From Streptomyces cinnabarinus (lineage in GTDB: Bacteria; Actinomycetota; Actinomycetes; Streptomycetales; Streptomycetaceae), in NCBI RefSeq assembly GCF_027270315.1, contig NZ_CP114413.1, positions 4,030,001 through 4,094,000 of the forward strand: 64,000 nt of DNA, written 5' to 3'. The translations under genes were made by a program, and so were the position numbers. The notes below the pieces were generated by a model, which was not told the origin of the DNA, did no database searches, and was given only the letters and a program-made list of their open reading frames with translations. Of this stretch, positions 8,438 through 17,831 are shown one piece after another; the first letter of the stretch is position 1, and every line of letters starts with the position of its first letter.

Positions 8438-9250
8438 GTGGAGGACGAGGAAGCAGAGGCCGTACTCAGGACGGTGGGGCGCCAGATCAAGCTGTGGCGG
8501 GAAGCGACCGGGCTGAAGCAGACCGAACTCGGGGACGCGATCGGATACGGCGCGGACATGGTCTCGGCGGTGGAGCGCGGGAAGCGGATCCCGAGGCCGG
8601 ACTTCTTGGACAAGGCGGACGACAGGCTCGGGGCGGGCGGGAAGATCTCGGCGATGAAGGGGGATGTGGAGCAGGCGCGGTATCCGAAGAACGTTCGGGA
8701 TCTGGCGAAGTTGGAGGACGAGTCCGTGGAGATGGGTGCCTATAGCGCCTTTCACGTCCACGGTCTGCTCCAGACTCCGGAGTACGCGCAGGCGTTGTAC
8801 GAGACGCGGCGCCCCTCGTACACGGAGGAGGAGATCGACCGTCTCGTCGCCGCGCGTATCGCGCGCAAGGTCGTGTTCGAGCGAGTGCCGCGGGCGTCTC
8901 TCACTTTCGTCCAGGAAGAGGCCACGCTGCGGAGGCCGGTCGGCGGCAAGATGGTGTTACGGCAACAGCTCGAACACCTATTGGAGGTCGGCCAGTTGCG
9001 GCACGTGGAGATCCAGGTGATGCCCACAAGCCGAGCGGACCACGCGTACGTGTCCGGCTCGTTCCGCGTGCTGAAACTTCGGGGCGGCAAGACGCTCGGG
9101 TACTTGGCGGCAGAGCTGCGCGGCCAAGTGATCAGTGATCCCCGCGAAGCCCAAGTGGTGGAGATGCGCTATGGAATGATCCGAGCGCAGGCCCTCTCGC
9201 CCCGGGAGTCCCTGGCCTTCATCGAGAAGCTTCTGGGAGAAGAGACATGA
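8438..9250 (+). CDS. XRE-family regulator with DUF5753 domain
   Basis: The 270-residue protein has an N-terminal Cro/C1-type helix-turn-helix (about residues 8-60, GLKQTELGDAIGYGADMVSAVERG) followed by the DUF5753 domain typical of the large WhiJ-like family of Streptomyces. A GTG at 8438 is preferred because GGGAGG is correctly spaced; an upstream GTG at 8396 would add 14 residues and lacks a ribosome-binding site. The stop overlaps the next start by four bases, giving translational coupling to a DUF397 protein, the usual partner. Members of this family act in developmental and antibiotic control; the specific target is unknown. Confidence 0.92.
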   Translation: MEDEEAEAVLRTVGRQIKLWREATGLKQTELGDAIGYGADMVSAVERGKRIPRPDFLDKADDRLGAGGKISAMKGDVEQARYPKNVRDLAKLEDESVEMGAYSAFHVHGLLQTPEYAQALYETRRPSYTEEEIDRLVAARIARKVVFERVPRASLTFVQEEATLRRPVGGKMVLRQQLEHLLEVGQLRHVEIQVMPTSRADHAYVSGSFRVLKLRGGKTLGYLAAELRGQVISDPREAQVVEMRYGMIRAQALSPRESLAFIEKLLGEET

Positions 9251-9441
9251 CCGCCACCGCACTGACGTGGTTCAAGAGCAGCTACAGCGGCGCCGACGAG
9301 CCCGACTGCGTCGAGGTCGCCGTATCCCCCGCCACCCCCACCATCCACATACGCGACTCCAAGAACCGCGACGGCGCTCAGCTCACCGTCGGCGACGACG
9401 CCTGGTCGGCGTTCCTCAACACCTACTCCTACTCCGCGTAA
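9247..9441 (+). CDS. DUF397 small protein
   Basis: The 64-residue protein carries the DUF397 hallmarks WFKSSYSG near the N-terminus, the central CVEVA segment and the HIRDSK motif. It overlaps the XRE gene by ATGA, so both are made together. In the WhiJ-type systems the DUF397 protein modulates or antagonises the XRE partner; that role is inferred here. Its last 13 bases overlap the 3' end of the convergent ATPase gene. Confidence 0.92.
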   Translation: MTATALTWFKSSYSGADEPDCVEVAVSPATPTIHIRDSKNRDGAQLTVGDDAWSAFLNTYSYSA

Positions 9442-12400
9442 CGCGCCCGCACCGCGTCCCTGGCCTCGACGAGGGGTTCCAGGCAGGCGGTGATCAAGGA
9501 GACGTCCGCGCCCTGGCTCTCCTTCAGTTCCGTGAGGATGAACGCCAGGCCGGCCAGGGAGAGCCAGTCGAGGTCCAGGGCCAGTGCCTCCGCGAGGCCC
9601 TGTTCGGCGGTGGCCGGGTCGGAGAGGGCGCAGCCGGTGACGCAGTGGCCCTGGGCGCGTTCAAAGGGTCCCGTGTCCTCCCGCAGCAGGCAGACCAGTT
9701 CCCGCCACAGGGGAGCCGCCGCGGGCATGCCTTCCGATCCACTCACGGTCATCGCCACCTCAAAGGTGCCCTCGATCGGTTCGTCGCCCGCGCGGAGTCG
9801 TTCGGCGACGCGGCGGGCCTCGGTCCAGCGGCCCGCGTGGCGGTGCAGCGGGGGCGCCAGGTCGTCCATGCCGTCGGTGAGGCGGGCTTCGGCCTCGTCC
9901 CAGCGTCGGCAGAGCATCAGCAGCTCGACGGCGCTGTGGCGGGCCCAGTCCGGATCCCGGTCCAGGGACACGCAGCGGTCGAGGTCCGCGAGCGCCTGGT
10001 CCGTGCGGCCCGTGGCGAGGCCCACCCGGGCGCGCTGGGCGTAGGCCCAGCCGTAGTCGGGGGACAGGGCGAGGGCCCGGTCCAGGTGCCGGAGCGCCTC
10101 GGCGCTGTCGTCACGGGCACGGTGGACCGCGCCCAGGATCGCCCAGGAGGCGGCGTCCTCGGGGTCCTGGTCCAAGCAGTGCCGCAGGGCGGCGACCGCC
10201 TCCTCGTGACGGCCTGCGTCCAAGTACTCCGAGCCGAGTTCGCGGCGGATCCACAGCGCGTCCGGGGCCGCCGCCACGGCCGCCTCCAGGTCGGCGAACA
10301 TGCCTGGCTCGTCGCCGTTCAGGTACTTCGCCCGGGACCGCATCACCAGCGCCCAGGCGTATCCGGGCCGCAGCGCGATCGCGCGGTCCAGGTCCGTCTG
10401 CGCCTCCTCGCCCCGGCCGAGTTCGCCCAGCGCCGCGCCCCGGCTCGCCAGGGCCGAGGCATGGTCCGGGTCCAGGGAGATCGCCCGGCCCAACTCGGTG
10501 ACCGCGTCCTCGTAGCGGCCCGCCAGACGGTAGTTGTCGCCCCGCTCCGAGGCGACCCAGGCCACGTCGGGGGCGCGGGCGACCGCGAGGTCGAAGTCGG
10601 CGTACGCCTGCTCCGACTCGCCTCGGCTGAAGCGCAGTCGGGCACGGCGGATCAGCGTCCACAGGTCGTCGTCGATGGCGAAGGAGCGGTTGAAGTCGGC
10701 GAGCGCCTCGTCGTACCGCCCGAGCACATGCCGGCACACGGCCCGCCCGGTCAGGGAGCCCGCATCGGTCGGATCGAGGACGAGAGCACGGTCGAAGTCG
10801 GCGAGGGCCTCCTCGTAGCGGCCCGCCAGGCGGTAGGTCTCGGCGCGCTCGGAGATGATCCAGCCGGTGTCGGGCGACAGTGCGTCGGCGCGGTCGAGGG
10901 CGGTCAGGGCGGGCGGGAAGTCGTCCATGAGCTGGAGGGTGAGGCCCCGGCCGTAGTGGGCGAGGGCCGCGTCCGGGTCCAGTTCGATCGCCCGGTCGTA
11001 CTCCTCCAGCGCCCGCCCGTACTCCCGCTCATGGCGCCACTCCCGGCCGCGCAGCGCGTGCGCCGCGGCCCGGCCGCGCGGGTCCAGGCCCGGGCGGGTC
11101 AGGAGCAGGTCCAGGCCGCGGGCCAGGCCGCCCTCGTCGTCGAGCGCCTCGCCCAACTCCCGGCCCCAGTCGGTCGACTGGGTGTGGTCCGTGGCGGTGC
11201 CCGCGTCCTGGAGCATGCGGGCCCAGCGGCGGCCTTCGACCTCGTCCTCGCGGCAGGCCTCGACGAACAGCCTCAGCGCGGCGGCGAGGTCGGCCGTCGG
11301 CCGGGCGCAGAGCAGGTGGTAAGTCTCCTCCAGACGCAGGGCCCGCCACTCCTCGTCCGCCCAGAGGTCCTCCCCCTCCCGGCCCTCCCCCACGTCCTCC
11401 CGCCACTCGCCGAACGCCGCCGCCAGCCGCCGGTGCCGTTCCCGCCACCGGCGCGGATAGTGCAGCCGCTCCTGCCGCAGCATCGGCTCCCGTACGACGT
11501 CGTGGTACCGCATCCGCCCGCCACGCTCCCCCACGAAGGGCAGTGTCCGCAACCACCGGTACTGGGCGCCGAGTTCACCGTCCGGGAGATCGACCAGGAT
11601 CCGGAAGACGTCGCCGTCCAGCCAGCGGGGCAGTGCGCAGAGCCGGGCAACGTCATGGCGGACCTCGGGCTCGGCGCGCAGGAACCGGTCCACGGCGTCG
11701 GCGCTGGGGTCCTCGATCTGCTCCGGGCCGTCGGGCCGCTTCTCGGCGAGGGTCGACACGAGGACGGGCAGCCCGCCGGTCACGCGCAGCACCTCGGCGA
11801 CCACCGGCTCGGCCACCACCCCTCTCCCGGCGAGGAGCCGACGTGCCTCGACCTCGGTGAACGGGGCGAGCGGCAGCTCCACGACACCGCTCCAGCGGCC
11901 CGTCGGCAGGGGCAGTTGGCCGGCGGTGACCACGACGACCCGGTCCGGCGGTCCACCGTGCTCGTCCCGCTTCCTGAACAGGCCGTGCAGCCATGGGTCC
12001 AGGAACGGCCCGGTCCGTTCGTACGTGTCGAAGAACAGGACGATGCGCGGTACGGCGGAGGACGCGGCGTGCAGTTCACGGAGCAGGACCGGGGTGAGCG
12101 CGGCCTCCGGGTGCAGGACGAGGTCGATGTCGTCGGCGTTGCGGAAGCGGGTGCTGAGACCGGCCCGCAGCCGGTCCGCGCCCTGGGCGATCAGATCGGC
12201 GGGCAGCGCCCGGGTGAGCAGAGCGCTTCCCGGCACGGTGGTCTCCAGGGCGCCCATGCCCAGTTCGACGGCGGCTCTGCTCCCCGCGGACGCGGGCTCC
12301 GGCCCCGGCTCCTGGGCGCGCAGGGCCGCCTCCGCCTCCCGCCGCCCCTCGCGGTACACGGCCAGCCGCCGTTCCAGCGGCTTCAATCTCCGGCCCTGCG

Positions 12401-12671
12401 CGGCGAACTGACGGCAGATCATCTCCAGCGCGTCCGGCACGCTCCCGGCGTCCTCGTCGACATACGCCGTGAGCGCCCCGCGTTCTCGCGCGAGCCGCTT
12501 CAACTCCTCGACCAGGAAGGTCTTTCCGACGCCGGAGTCACCGCGCACATGGAACCGCGAGCGGTGGTCCGGATCTCCCGGCGGAAGACCCAAGTTCCGC
12601 AGGAACAGGGTCCGTTCGGACTCCCGGCCGACGAACCGGTCATCCGCCTCCCACTCAGGCAGCTCTGCCAT
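9429..12671 (-). CDS. STAND-type ATPase with C-terminal TPR array
   Basis: The 1080-residue cytoplasmic protein has a P-loop GDSGVGKT at 44-51, a Walker B strand VLFFDTYE at 211-218 and a following VVVVTAGQ strand, then a helical segment, and from about residue 560 to 990 a long array of roughly 34-residue TPR units (repeating AL..D.AL.L.P pattern). This is the signal-transduction ATPase (STAND) layout in which repeats sense a ligand and the NTPase acts as a switch. No effector domain (nuclease, protease, TIR or DNA-binding) is seen, so the output is unknown. The gene overlaps DUF397 tail-to-tail by 13 bases. Confidence 0.85.
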   Translation of the reverse strand: MAELPEWEADDRFVGRESERTLFLRNLGLPPGDPDHRSRFHVRGDSGVGKTFLVEELKRLARERGALTAYVDEDAGSVPDALEMICRQFAAQGRRLKPLERRLAVYREGRREAEAALRAQEPGPEPASAGSRAAVELGMGALETTVPGSALLTRALPADLIAQGADRLRAGLSTRFRNADDIDLVLHPEAALTPVLLRELHAASSAVPRIVLFFDTYERTGPFLDPWLHGLFRKRDEHGGPPDRVVVVTAGQLPLPTGRWSGVVELPLAPFTEVEARRLLAGRGVVAEPVVAEVLRVTGGLPVLVSTLAEKRPDGPEQIEDPSADAVDRFLRAEPEVRHDVARLCALPRWLDGDVFRILVDLPDGELGAQYRWLRTLPFVGERGGRMRYHDVVREPMLRQERLHYPRRWRERHRRLAAAFGEWREDVGEGREGEDLWADEEWRALRLEETYHLLCARPTADLAAALRLFVEACREDEVEGRRWARMLQDAGTATDHTQSTDWGRELGEALDDEGGLARGLDLLLTRPGLDPRGRAAAHALRGREWRHEREYGRALEEYDRAIELDPDAALAHYGRGLTLQLMDDFPPALTALDRADALSPDTGWIISERAETYRLAGRYEEALADFDRALVLDPTDAGSLTGRAVCRHVLGRYDEALADFNRSFAIDDDLWTLIRRARLRFSRGESEQAYADFDLAVARAPDVAWVASERGDNYRLAGRYEDAVTELGRAISLDPDHASALASRGAALGELGRGEEAQTDLDRAIALRPGYAWALVMRSRAKYLNGDEPGMFADLEAAVAAAPDALWIRRELGSEYLDAGRHEEAVAALRHCLDQDPEDAASWAILGAVHRARDDSAEALRHLDRALALSPDYGWAYAQRARVGLATGRTDQALADLDRCVSLDRDPDWARHSAVELLMLCRRWDEAEARLTDGMDDLAPPLHRHAGRWTEARRVAERLRAGDEPIEGTFEVAMTVSGSEGMPAAAPLWRELVCLLREDTGPFERAQGHCVTGCALSDPATAEQGLAEALALDLDWLSLAGLAFILTELKESQGADVSLITACLEPLVEARDAVRARYAE

Positions 12672-12751
12672 CCCCGTGCGTCCCCTCGCTGTGGCGACTC
12701 CACGTCATTCTGGCTCAATGCGTACGGCGGGTCCGTACCCGCACGGGGAAA

Positions 12752-13270
12752 ATGATCGTCATGGCATCCACACCCCCACGCAACGCCCTCCGTCTCACCG
12801 CCACCCTGCTCACCGCGAGCGTCGCCCTCTACATGGCCCTCGTCGCCTTCGGGAACATCACGGACTTCGGGACGAACCAGCAGTTCGTGCGGCATGTCCT
12901 GGCGATGGACACCACGTTCAAGGACGACGACCTGATGTGGAGAGCCGTCACCAGCAAGGGACTTCAGGACGCGGCGTACATCGCCATCATCCTCTGGGAG
13001 ACCCTCGCCGCGCTCGTCCTGATATACGGCACCTGGCTCTGGTTCCGGCACGGCGACCGGGCCGCCCGGAGCTGGTCCACCTACGGGCTGCTCATGGTCA
13101 TGCTGCTGTTCGGCGCCGGGTTCATCGCGATCGGCGGTGAGTGGTTCGCCATGTGGCAGTCCGGGGACTGGAACGGACTGGACGCGGCGACCCGCGTCTT
13201 CGTGTTCAGCGGCATCGTGCTGCTGGTCAACCAGCTCCCGGGTACGTCCGAGTCCCAGGGCCTGTCCTAA
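12752..13270 (+). CDS. DUF2165-family small integral membrane protein
   Basis: The 172-residue protein has four strongly hydrophobic segments (about 17-37, 75-97, 108-128, 147-162) with a polar loop of about 35 residues after the first, the layout of DUF2165 proteins. Function is unknown for the family. Two ATG codons (12752 and 12761) are possible; GGGGA lies just upstream of the first. Its end overlaps the convergent small gene by four bases. Confidence 0.8.
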   Translation: MIVMASTPPRNALRLTATLLTASVALYMALVAFGNITDFGTNQQFVRHVLAMDTTFKDDDLMWRAVTSKGLQDAAYIAIILWETLAALVLIYGTWLWFRHGDRAARSWSTYGLLMVMLLFGAGFIAIGGEWFAMWQSGDWNGLDAATRVFVFSGIVLLVNQLPGTSESQGLS

Positions 13271-13464
13271 TCGTCCGAGCTGCTGCCGCTCCGGCCCGAC
13301 CCCTTGCTGGACTTCATCAGGACCGTCAGCAGCTCACCGAGGCCCCGCGTCACGGCGGCCACCATGCGCGCCCAGCGCGGGGCCGTGCCCCGGGCCGTCC
13401 ACACCACGCAGACGCAGCCCCCGATGACCAGCGCCAGAATCAGGGCAAGGACCAGTACGCCCAC
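13267..13464 (-). CDS. Small single-pass membrane protein
   Basis: The 65-residue protein consists of one N-terminal hydrophobic segment (residues 2-21, with two Cys) followed by a basic amphipathic stretch and a Ser/Gly-rich tail ending in Asp-Asp. It lies 30 bases downstream of the transpeptidase-like gene on the same strand, so the two may be cotranscribed. I do not recognise the family; the clean transmembrane-basic-tail layout and tight packing favour a real gene. Confidence 0.6.
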   Translation of the reverse strand: MGVLVLALILALVIGGCVCVVWTARGTAPRWARMVAAVTRGLGELLTVLMKSSKGSGRSGSSSDD

Positions 13465-13494
13465 TGCCGGTACCCCCGTTCTCCACTCGACTCT

Positions 13495-14052
13495 CTACTC
13501 GACGACCGTCACGGTCGTCCCCGCCGTCCCGAACGTCCACAGCGCCGAGCCGTCCCCCGTCTTCATCCGGATGCCGCCCGTCTGGGTGCCGTCCTCGGGC
13601 GGGGGCGGCGAGGAGCCGTCCACCGCGTTGGAGAAGGCGACGTTCACGCCGGACTGCACGGCGAAGTACACCACGTGCTCGATCTTCACCCCGTCCGACC
13701 CGGTGATCGGGTCCTCCGTGCGCTGACCGACCGTGTACTTGCCCGGATCGGGGTCGACGGTACCCGGCCAGACGGTGAACGTCCGGCGCGTGGCCTCGCT
13801 CGCGTCCACCAGCCACACCCGCTCCTGGCCGAGCGAGTACACGATCCGGCGGCCCGTGCCGGAGCCGTCGGGCACCCGGGTCGGCTTGGCGGACTCGGAC
13901 TCCTTGGGCGAGGGCTTGGCCGTGGCGGAGGCGCTCGGCGGGGTGGCCGTGGCGGTGGGCTTCGCGCCCCGGTCCGCCTGTACGGCGAGGGCGACGACCA
14001 CTGCTGTCGCCCCTACCGTCAGACCGGTCACCCAGATCTTCGGGGAAGGCAC
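13495..14052 (-). CDS. Membrane-anchored L,D-transpeptidase-like protein without the catalytic Cys
   Basis: The 185-residue protein has an uncleaved-looking N-terminal membrane anchor (about 7-23), a Ser/Thr/Pro/Lys-rich linker (30-60) and a C-terminal domain that follows the YkuD pattern: VWLVDA near 79, a PGKYTVGQR strand near 103 and LWTFGTAGTTVTVV at the end. In active enzymes the motif SHGCIR supplies catalytic His and Cys; the aligned position here is QTGGIR at 157-162, so both are missing. I infer a wall-binding or regulatory pseudo-transpeptidase located outside the membrane. If the alignment is wrong it is simply an unknown exported protein. Confidence 0.7.
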   Translation of the reverse strand: MPSPKIWVTGLTVGATAVVVALAVQADRGAKPTATATPPSASATAKPSPKESESAKPTRVPDGSGTGRRIVYSLGQERVWLVDASEATRRTFTVWPGTVDPDPGKYTVGQRTEDPITGSDGVKIEHVVYFAVQSGVNVAFSNAVDGSSPPPPEDGTQTGGIRMKTGDGSALWTFGTAGTTVTVVE

Positions 14053-14120
14053 GGCACGGATCTCCTCAGCTCACCGACAGGGTCGGATCATCGTACTGCC
14101 AGCCGTCCGGCCCCCCGCGC

Positions 14121-16706
14121 TCAGTCCAGCACCGGCAGCAGCTCGGGCAGGTGCCCGTCCGAGGCCGTCGCCGCCCGCTGCCGCTCCTCCGGGACCTCGC
14201 CGTACAGCGTGGTGCGCGGACGGGCGGGGCGGCCCGCCGCCTCGGCCACCGCGATCAGGTCCTTGACCGACTTGTAGGAGCCGTAGGAGGAGCCCGCCAT
14301 CCGGGAGATCGTCTCCTCCATCAGCGTGCCACCGAGGTCGTTGGCGCCCGAGCGCAGCATCTCCGCCGCGCCCTCCGCGCCCAGCTTCACCCAGCTCGTC
14401 TGGATGTTGGGGATGTGCGGGTGGAGCAGGAGGCGGGCCATCGCCGTCACCGCACGGTTGTCCCGGATGGTCGGGCCGGGGCGCGCGATGCCCGCCAGGT
14501 ACACCGGCGCGTTGGTGTGGATGAAGGGCAGGGTCACGAACTCCGTGAAGCCGCCGGTCTGTTGCTGGATACGGGCCAGCGTGCGGAAGTGGCCGAGCCA
14601 GTGGCGCGGCTGGTCGACATGGCCGTACATCATCGTCGAGGAGGAGCGGATGCCCAGTTCGTGCGCGGTCGTGATGACCTCGATCCAGGTCGCCGTGGGC
14701 AGCTTGCCCTTGGTCAGGATCCAGCGGACCTCGTCGTCGAGGATCTCGGCGGCGGTGCCGGGGATCGAGTCCAGGCCCGCCTCCTTCGCCGCGGTCAGCC
14801 ATTCACGGATCGGCATGCCGGTGCGGGTCGCGCCGTTGACGACCTCCATCGGCGAGAAGGCGTGCACATGCATCCCGGGGACCCGGGCCTTCACCGCCCG
14901 CGCGATGTCGAAGTACGCCGTCCCCGGCAGGTCCGGATGGATCCCGCCCTGCATGCAGACCTCCACCGCGCCCACGTCCCACGCCTGCTGGGCCCGGTCG
15001 GCGACCTGCTCCAGGGAGAGCGTGTAGGCGTCCGCGTCCGTGCGGCGCTGGGCGAACGCGCAGAAGCGGCAGCCGGTGTAGCAGACGTTGGTGAAGTTGA
15101 TGTTCCGCGTGACGATGTACGTCACATCGTCGCCGACCGCCGCCCTGCGGACGTCGTCGGCGATCCGGGTCAGCGCGTCCAGTGCCGGTCCGTCGGCGTG
15201 CAACAGGGCGAGGGCCTCGGCGTCGGTCAGCTTCGTCGGGTCGTCGGCCGCGGTCGCCAGGGCCGCCCGGACGTCGGTGTCGATGCGCTCGGGCGCCATG
15301 CCGGGTGCCGCGGCCTCGCGCAGGGCCCCCCAGTCGCCGTACACCTCATCGAAGTCGTCGCGGCGGTCGGACGTCCGGCCCTCGGTGTCGATCGTGGCGT
15401 GCAGATCCGTACGGCCGCTCGCCTCGAAGGCCTCCTCGGGCTCCTGCCACGGGTGCCCCTCAACGACCGCGTCGGGCCGTGCGAGGCCCGTCTCCGGGTC
15501 CGCCAGCGCCGCCACGTGCGGGCGCAGCCGAGGGTCCAGCCAGGGCTCGCCACGGCGCACGAACTCCGGGTACACGCACAGCCGTTCACGCAGCTCGAAC
15601 CCTGCGGTGCGGGAACGCTCGGCCAGCTCCTCGATCTGCGGCCAGGGGCGCTCGGGGTTCACATGGTCGATCGTCAGCGGGGAGACCCCGCCCCAGTCGT
15701 CGATCCCGGCGCCGATGAGCCGCTCGTACTCGGAGTCCACGAGGTTCGGCGGGGCCTGAAGGCAGGCCGACGGTCCCATGAGGTGCCGGGCGACGGCCAC
15801 CGTGGCGACGAGTTCGTCGAGTTCGGCGTCCGGCATGCCGCGCATCGCCGTGTCCGGCTTGGCGCGGAAGTTCTGGATGATCAGTTCCTGGATGCCGTGG
15901 TAGGCGCGGGAGATCTTGCGGAGGGCGAAGAGGGACTCGGCGCGCTCCTCGTACGTCTCGCCGATGCCGATCAGGATCCCCGAGGTGAAGGGCACGGAGG
16001 AACGGCCGGCGTCCTCCAGGACGCGCAGGCGGACGGCGGGTTCCTTGTCCGGGGAGCCGTGGTGGGGGCCGCCGGGCTCCGACCACAGGCGGGTGGCGGT
16101 GGTCTCCAGCATCATGCCCATGGACGGCGCGACGGGCTTGAGCCGCTGGAAGTCGGTCCAGCTCATGACGCCCGGGTTGAGGTGCGGGAGCAGTCCCGTC
16201 TCCTCCAGGATCCGGATGGAGATCGCGCGGACGTAGGCGATGGTGTCGTCGTAGCCGTGCGCGTCCAGCCACTCGCGGGCCTCGGGCCAGCGGTCCTCGG
16301 GCTTGTCGCCGAGGGTGATGAGGGCTTCCTTGCAGCCGAGGGCGGCGCCCTTGCGGGCGATGTCGAGGACCTCGTCCGGGGACATGAACATCCCGTGCCC
16401 TGCGCGGCGCAGCTTGCCGGGGACCGTGACGAAAGTGCAGTAGTGGCACTTGTCCCGGCACAGCCGGGTGAGCGGGACGAAGACGCTCTTCGAGTAGGTG
16501 ATGACCCCCGGGCGGCCCGCGGCTTCGAGCCCCGCGTCCCGGACCCGCGCGGCGGACGCGGTGAGGTCGTCGAGGGCCGCGCCGCGGGCCTGGAGCAGCA
16601 CGGCCGCCTCGGTGACGTCGAGGGCGACGCCGTCCCTTGCTCGTTTCAGGGCGCGACGCATGGAGTTCTCGGTGGGGCCGGATCCAGAGGTCGCGGGAGT
16701 CGTCAT
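14121..16706 (-). CDS. fbiC: FO synthase, bifunctional CofG/CofH radical SAM enzyme
   Basis: The 861-residue protein makes FO (7,8-didemethyl-8-hydroxy-5-deazariboflavin), the chromophore of coenzyme F420, from tyrosine and a flavin-pathway pyrimidine. It contains two complete radical SAM modules in the actinobacterial fused order: the N-terminal CofG half with the 4Fe-4S ligands Cys83, Cys87 and Cys90, and the C-terminal CofH half with Cys542, Cys546 and Cys549. Length and order match FbiC. At least three genes in this window encode likely F420 users, so the enzyme supplies their cofactor. No partner fbi genes are adjacent. Confidence 0.97.
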   Translation of the reverse strand: MTTPATSGSGPTENSMRRALKRARDGVALDVTEAAVLLQARGAALDDLTASAARVRDAGLEAAGRPGVITYSKSVFVPLTRLCRDKCHYCTFVTVPGKLRRAGHGMFMSPDEVLDIARKGAALGCKEALITLGDKPEDRWPEAREWLDAHGYDDTIAYVRAISIRILEETGLLPHLNPGVMSWTDFQRLKPVAPSMGMMLETTATRLWSEPGGPHHGSPDKEPAVRLRVLEDAGRSSVPFTSGILIGIGETYEERAESLFALRKISRAYHGIQELIIQNFRAKPDTAMRGMPDAELDELVATVAVARHLMGPSACLQAPPNLVDSEYERLIGAGIDDWGGVSPLTIDHVNPERPWPQIEELAERSRTAGFELRERLCVYPEFVRRGEPWLDPRLRPHVAALADPETGLARPDAVVEGHPWQEPEEAFEASGRTDLHATIDTEGRTSDRRDDFDEVYGDWGALREAAAPGMAPERIDTDVRAALATAADDPTKLTDAEALALLHADGPALDALTRIADDVRRAAVGDDVTYIVTRNINFTNVCYTGCRFCAFAQRRTDADAYTLSLEQVADRAQQAWDVGAVEVCMQGGIHPDLPGTAYFDIARAVKARVPGMHVHAFSPMEVVNGATRTGMPIREWLTAAKEAGLDSIPGTAAEILDDEVRWILTKGKLPTATWIEVITTAHELGIRSSSTMMYGHVDQPRHWLGHFRTLARIQQQTGGFTEFVTLPFIHTNAPVYLAGIARPGPTIRDNRAVTAMARLLLHPHIPNIQTSWVKLGAEGAAEMLRSGANDLGGTLMEETISRMAGSSYGSYKSVKDLIAVAEAAGRPARPRTTLYGEVPEERQRAATASDGHLPELLPVLD

Positions 16707-16787
16707 TCCTTGAGCATACGTTCGGGGGTTGTGGGGTCGGAGGGGGTCGGGGGTGAGGGTGTGCGTTGCCGGGTGCGGGTGCGTTGT

Positions 16788-16815
16788 GGCTGGTCGCGCA
16801 GTTCCCCGCGCCCCT
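16788..16815. repeat. Dispersed 28-bp intergenic repeat, copy 1
   Basis: Identical over 28 bases to 19370-19397 (core TCGCGCAGTTCCCCGCG). It lies just downstream of the LLM gene and upstream of fbiC. I recall this sequence as frequent between Streptomyces genes, often close to gene ends; its role is unknown. Confidence 0.8.
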
Positions 16816-16838
16816 GGGGTGCCTGGTCCGGCCTTCGT

Positions 16839-17684
16839 TCAGAGGAACTCGGCGTATTTGTCCAAGGCCCGCAGCACGTCCGCTTCCCCCGCCGGTGGCA
16901 GCTGCGCCACGACCTCCTCGATGCCCAGGTCCGCGTAGTGCGCGAGCTTTCCGGGGTTGGGGTAGATCGCGTACGGGACGACCTGGAGGGCGGCGGGGTC
17001 GCGGCCGGTGTCCGTCCAGGCTTGGCGCAGCACCGGCAGGGTCTCGGTCAGGCCGCGGCCGCCGATGGGCATCCAGCCGTCGGTGTAGTCGCAGACGTGG
17101 GAGAAGAGCTTGGGGCCCGCCGCGCCGCCGACCAGCGTGCGGGGGCCGACGACCGGGCCGCGCGGCTTCCGTACCGGCTTCGGGTAGGCGTAGGAGGCCC
17201 GTACCGACCCGAACTCGCCCTCGTGGGCGGTCGGTTCCTCCGTCCACAGCGCGCGCATCAGCGCCATCCGGTCGCGGACGAGATCCCGCCGGGTGCGCCA
17301 GTCGACGCCGTGGTCGGCGGCCTCCTCCACGTTCCAGCCGAAGCCGATGCCGAGGGTGAGCCGCCCGTCGGAGAGATGGTCGACGGTGGCGATCTGCTTG
17401 GCCAGCGCGACGGGGTCGTGCTGGGCGACCAGCGTGATCCCGGTGCCGAGGCCGAGCCGCTCGGTCACGGCGGCGGCCTGGCCGAGCGCGACGAAGGGGT
17501 CGAGGGTACGGCCGTACTCGGGCGGCAGCTCACCGCCCGCCGGATAGGGCGTGGTCCGCTCGACCGGGATGTGGGTGTGCTCGGGCAGATACAGCCCGGC
17601 GAAGCCACGCTGCTCCAGCTCGCGGGCGAGCCGGGTCGGGGTGATCGTCTCGTCGGTCAGGAAGATCGTGACGGCGATTCTCAT
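16839..17684 (-). CDS. LLM-class F420-dependent oxidoreductase
   Basis: The 281-residue protein is a luciferase-like TIM barrel of the F420-dependent type: it begins with a short beta strand (RIAVTIF), has the GLYLPEHTHIP segment near 29-39, the LGTGITL strand near 78 and the ATVDHLSDGRLTLGIGFGW segment near 98-116 that binds cofactor phosphate. Members transfer hydride between F420H2 and small organic substrates. Its closeness to fbiC fits. The substrate is unknown. It starts with ATG and is not preceded by the regulon palindrome. Confidence 0.88.
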   Translation of the reverse strand: MRIAVTIFLTDETITPTRLARELEQRGFAGLYLPEHTHIPVERTTPYPAGGELPPEYGRTLDPFVALGQAAAVTERLGLGTGITLVAQHDPVALAKQIATVDHLSDGRLTLGIGFGWNVEEAADHGVDWRTRRDLVRDRMALMRALWTEEPTAHEGEFGSVRASYAYPKPVRKPRGPVVGPRTLVGGAAGPKLFSHVCDYTDGWMPIGGRGLTETLPVLRQAWTDTGRDPAALQVVPYAIYPNPGKLAHYADLGIEEVVAQLPPAGEADVLRALDKYAEFL

Positions 17685-17831
17685 GACCCATCTGTACCGG
17701 GGTCGGCGTGAGAAGTCGATACCGACTGGTCGGCACCTTTTCGGCCGCCGGATCAGCGCCTTCCGGCCGCGATTCCCTCGGATTTCCTTCCCTTCCTTGC
17801 GAGTTCATACCCACCGTGCACACTCCCGGGC

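Noticed and set aside
9429..12671. Anti-phage Avs-type defence gene
   Set aside because: No effector domain and no neighbouring defence genes or mobile elements; STAND plus TPR alone is not enough.
9267..12755. A 1162-codon open frame on the plus strand opposite the STAND ATPase gene
   Set aside because: It is an artefact of high GC at third codon positions; its translation is Arg/Gly/Val-rich without domains, while the minus-strand protein has clear P-loop and TPR motifs.
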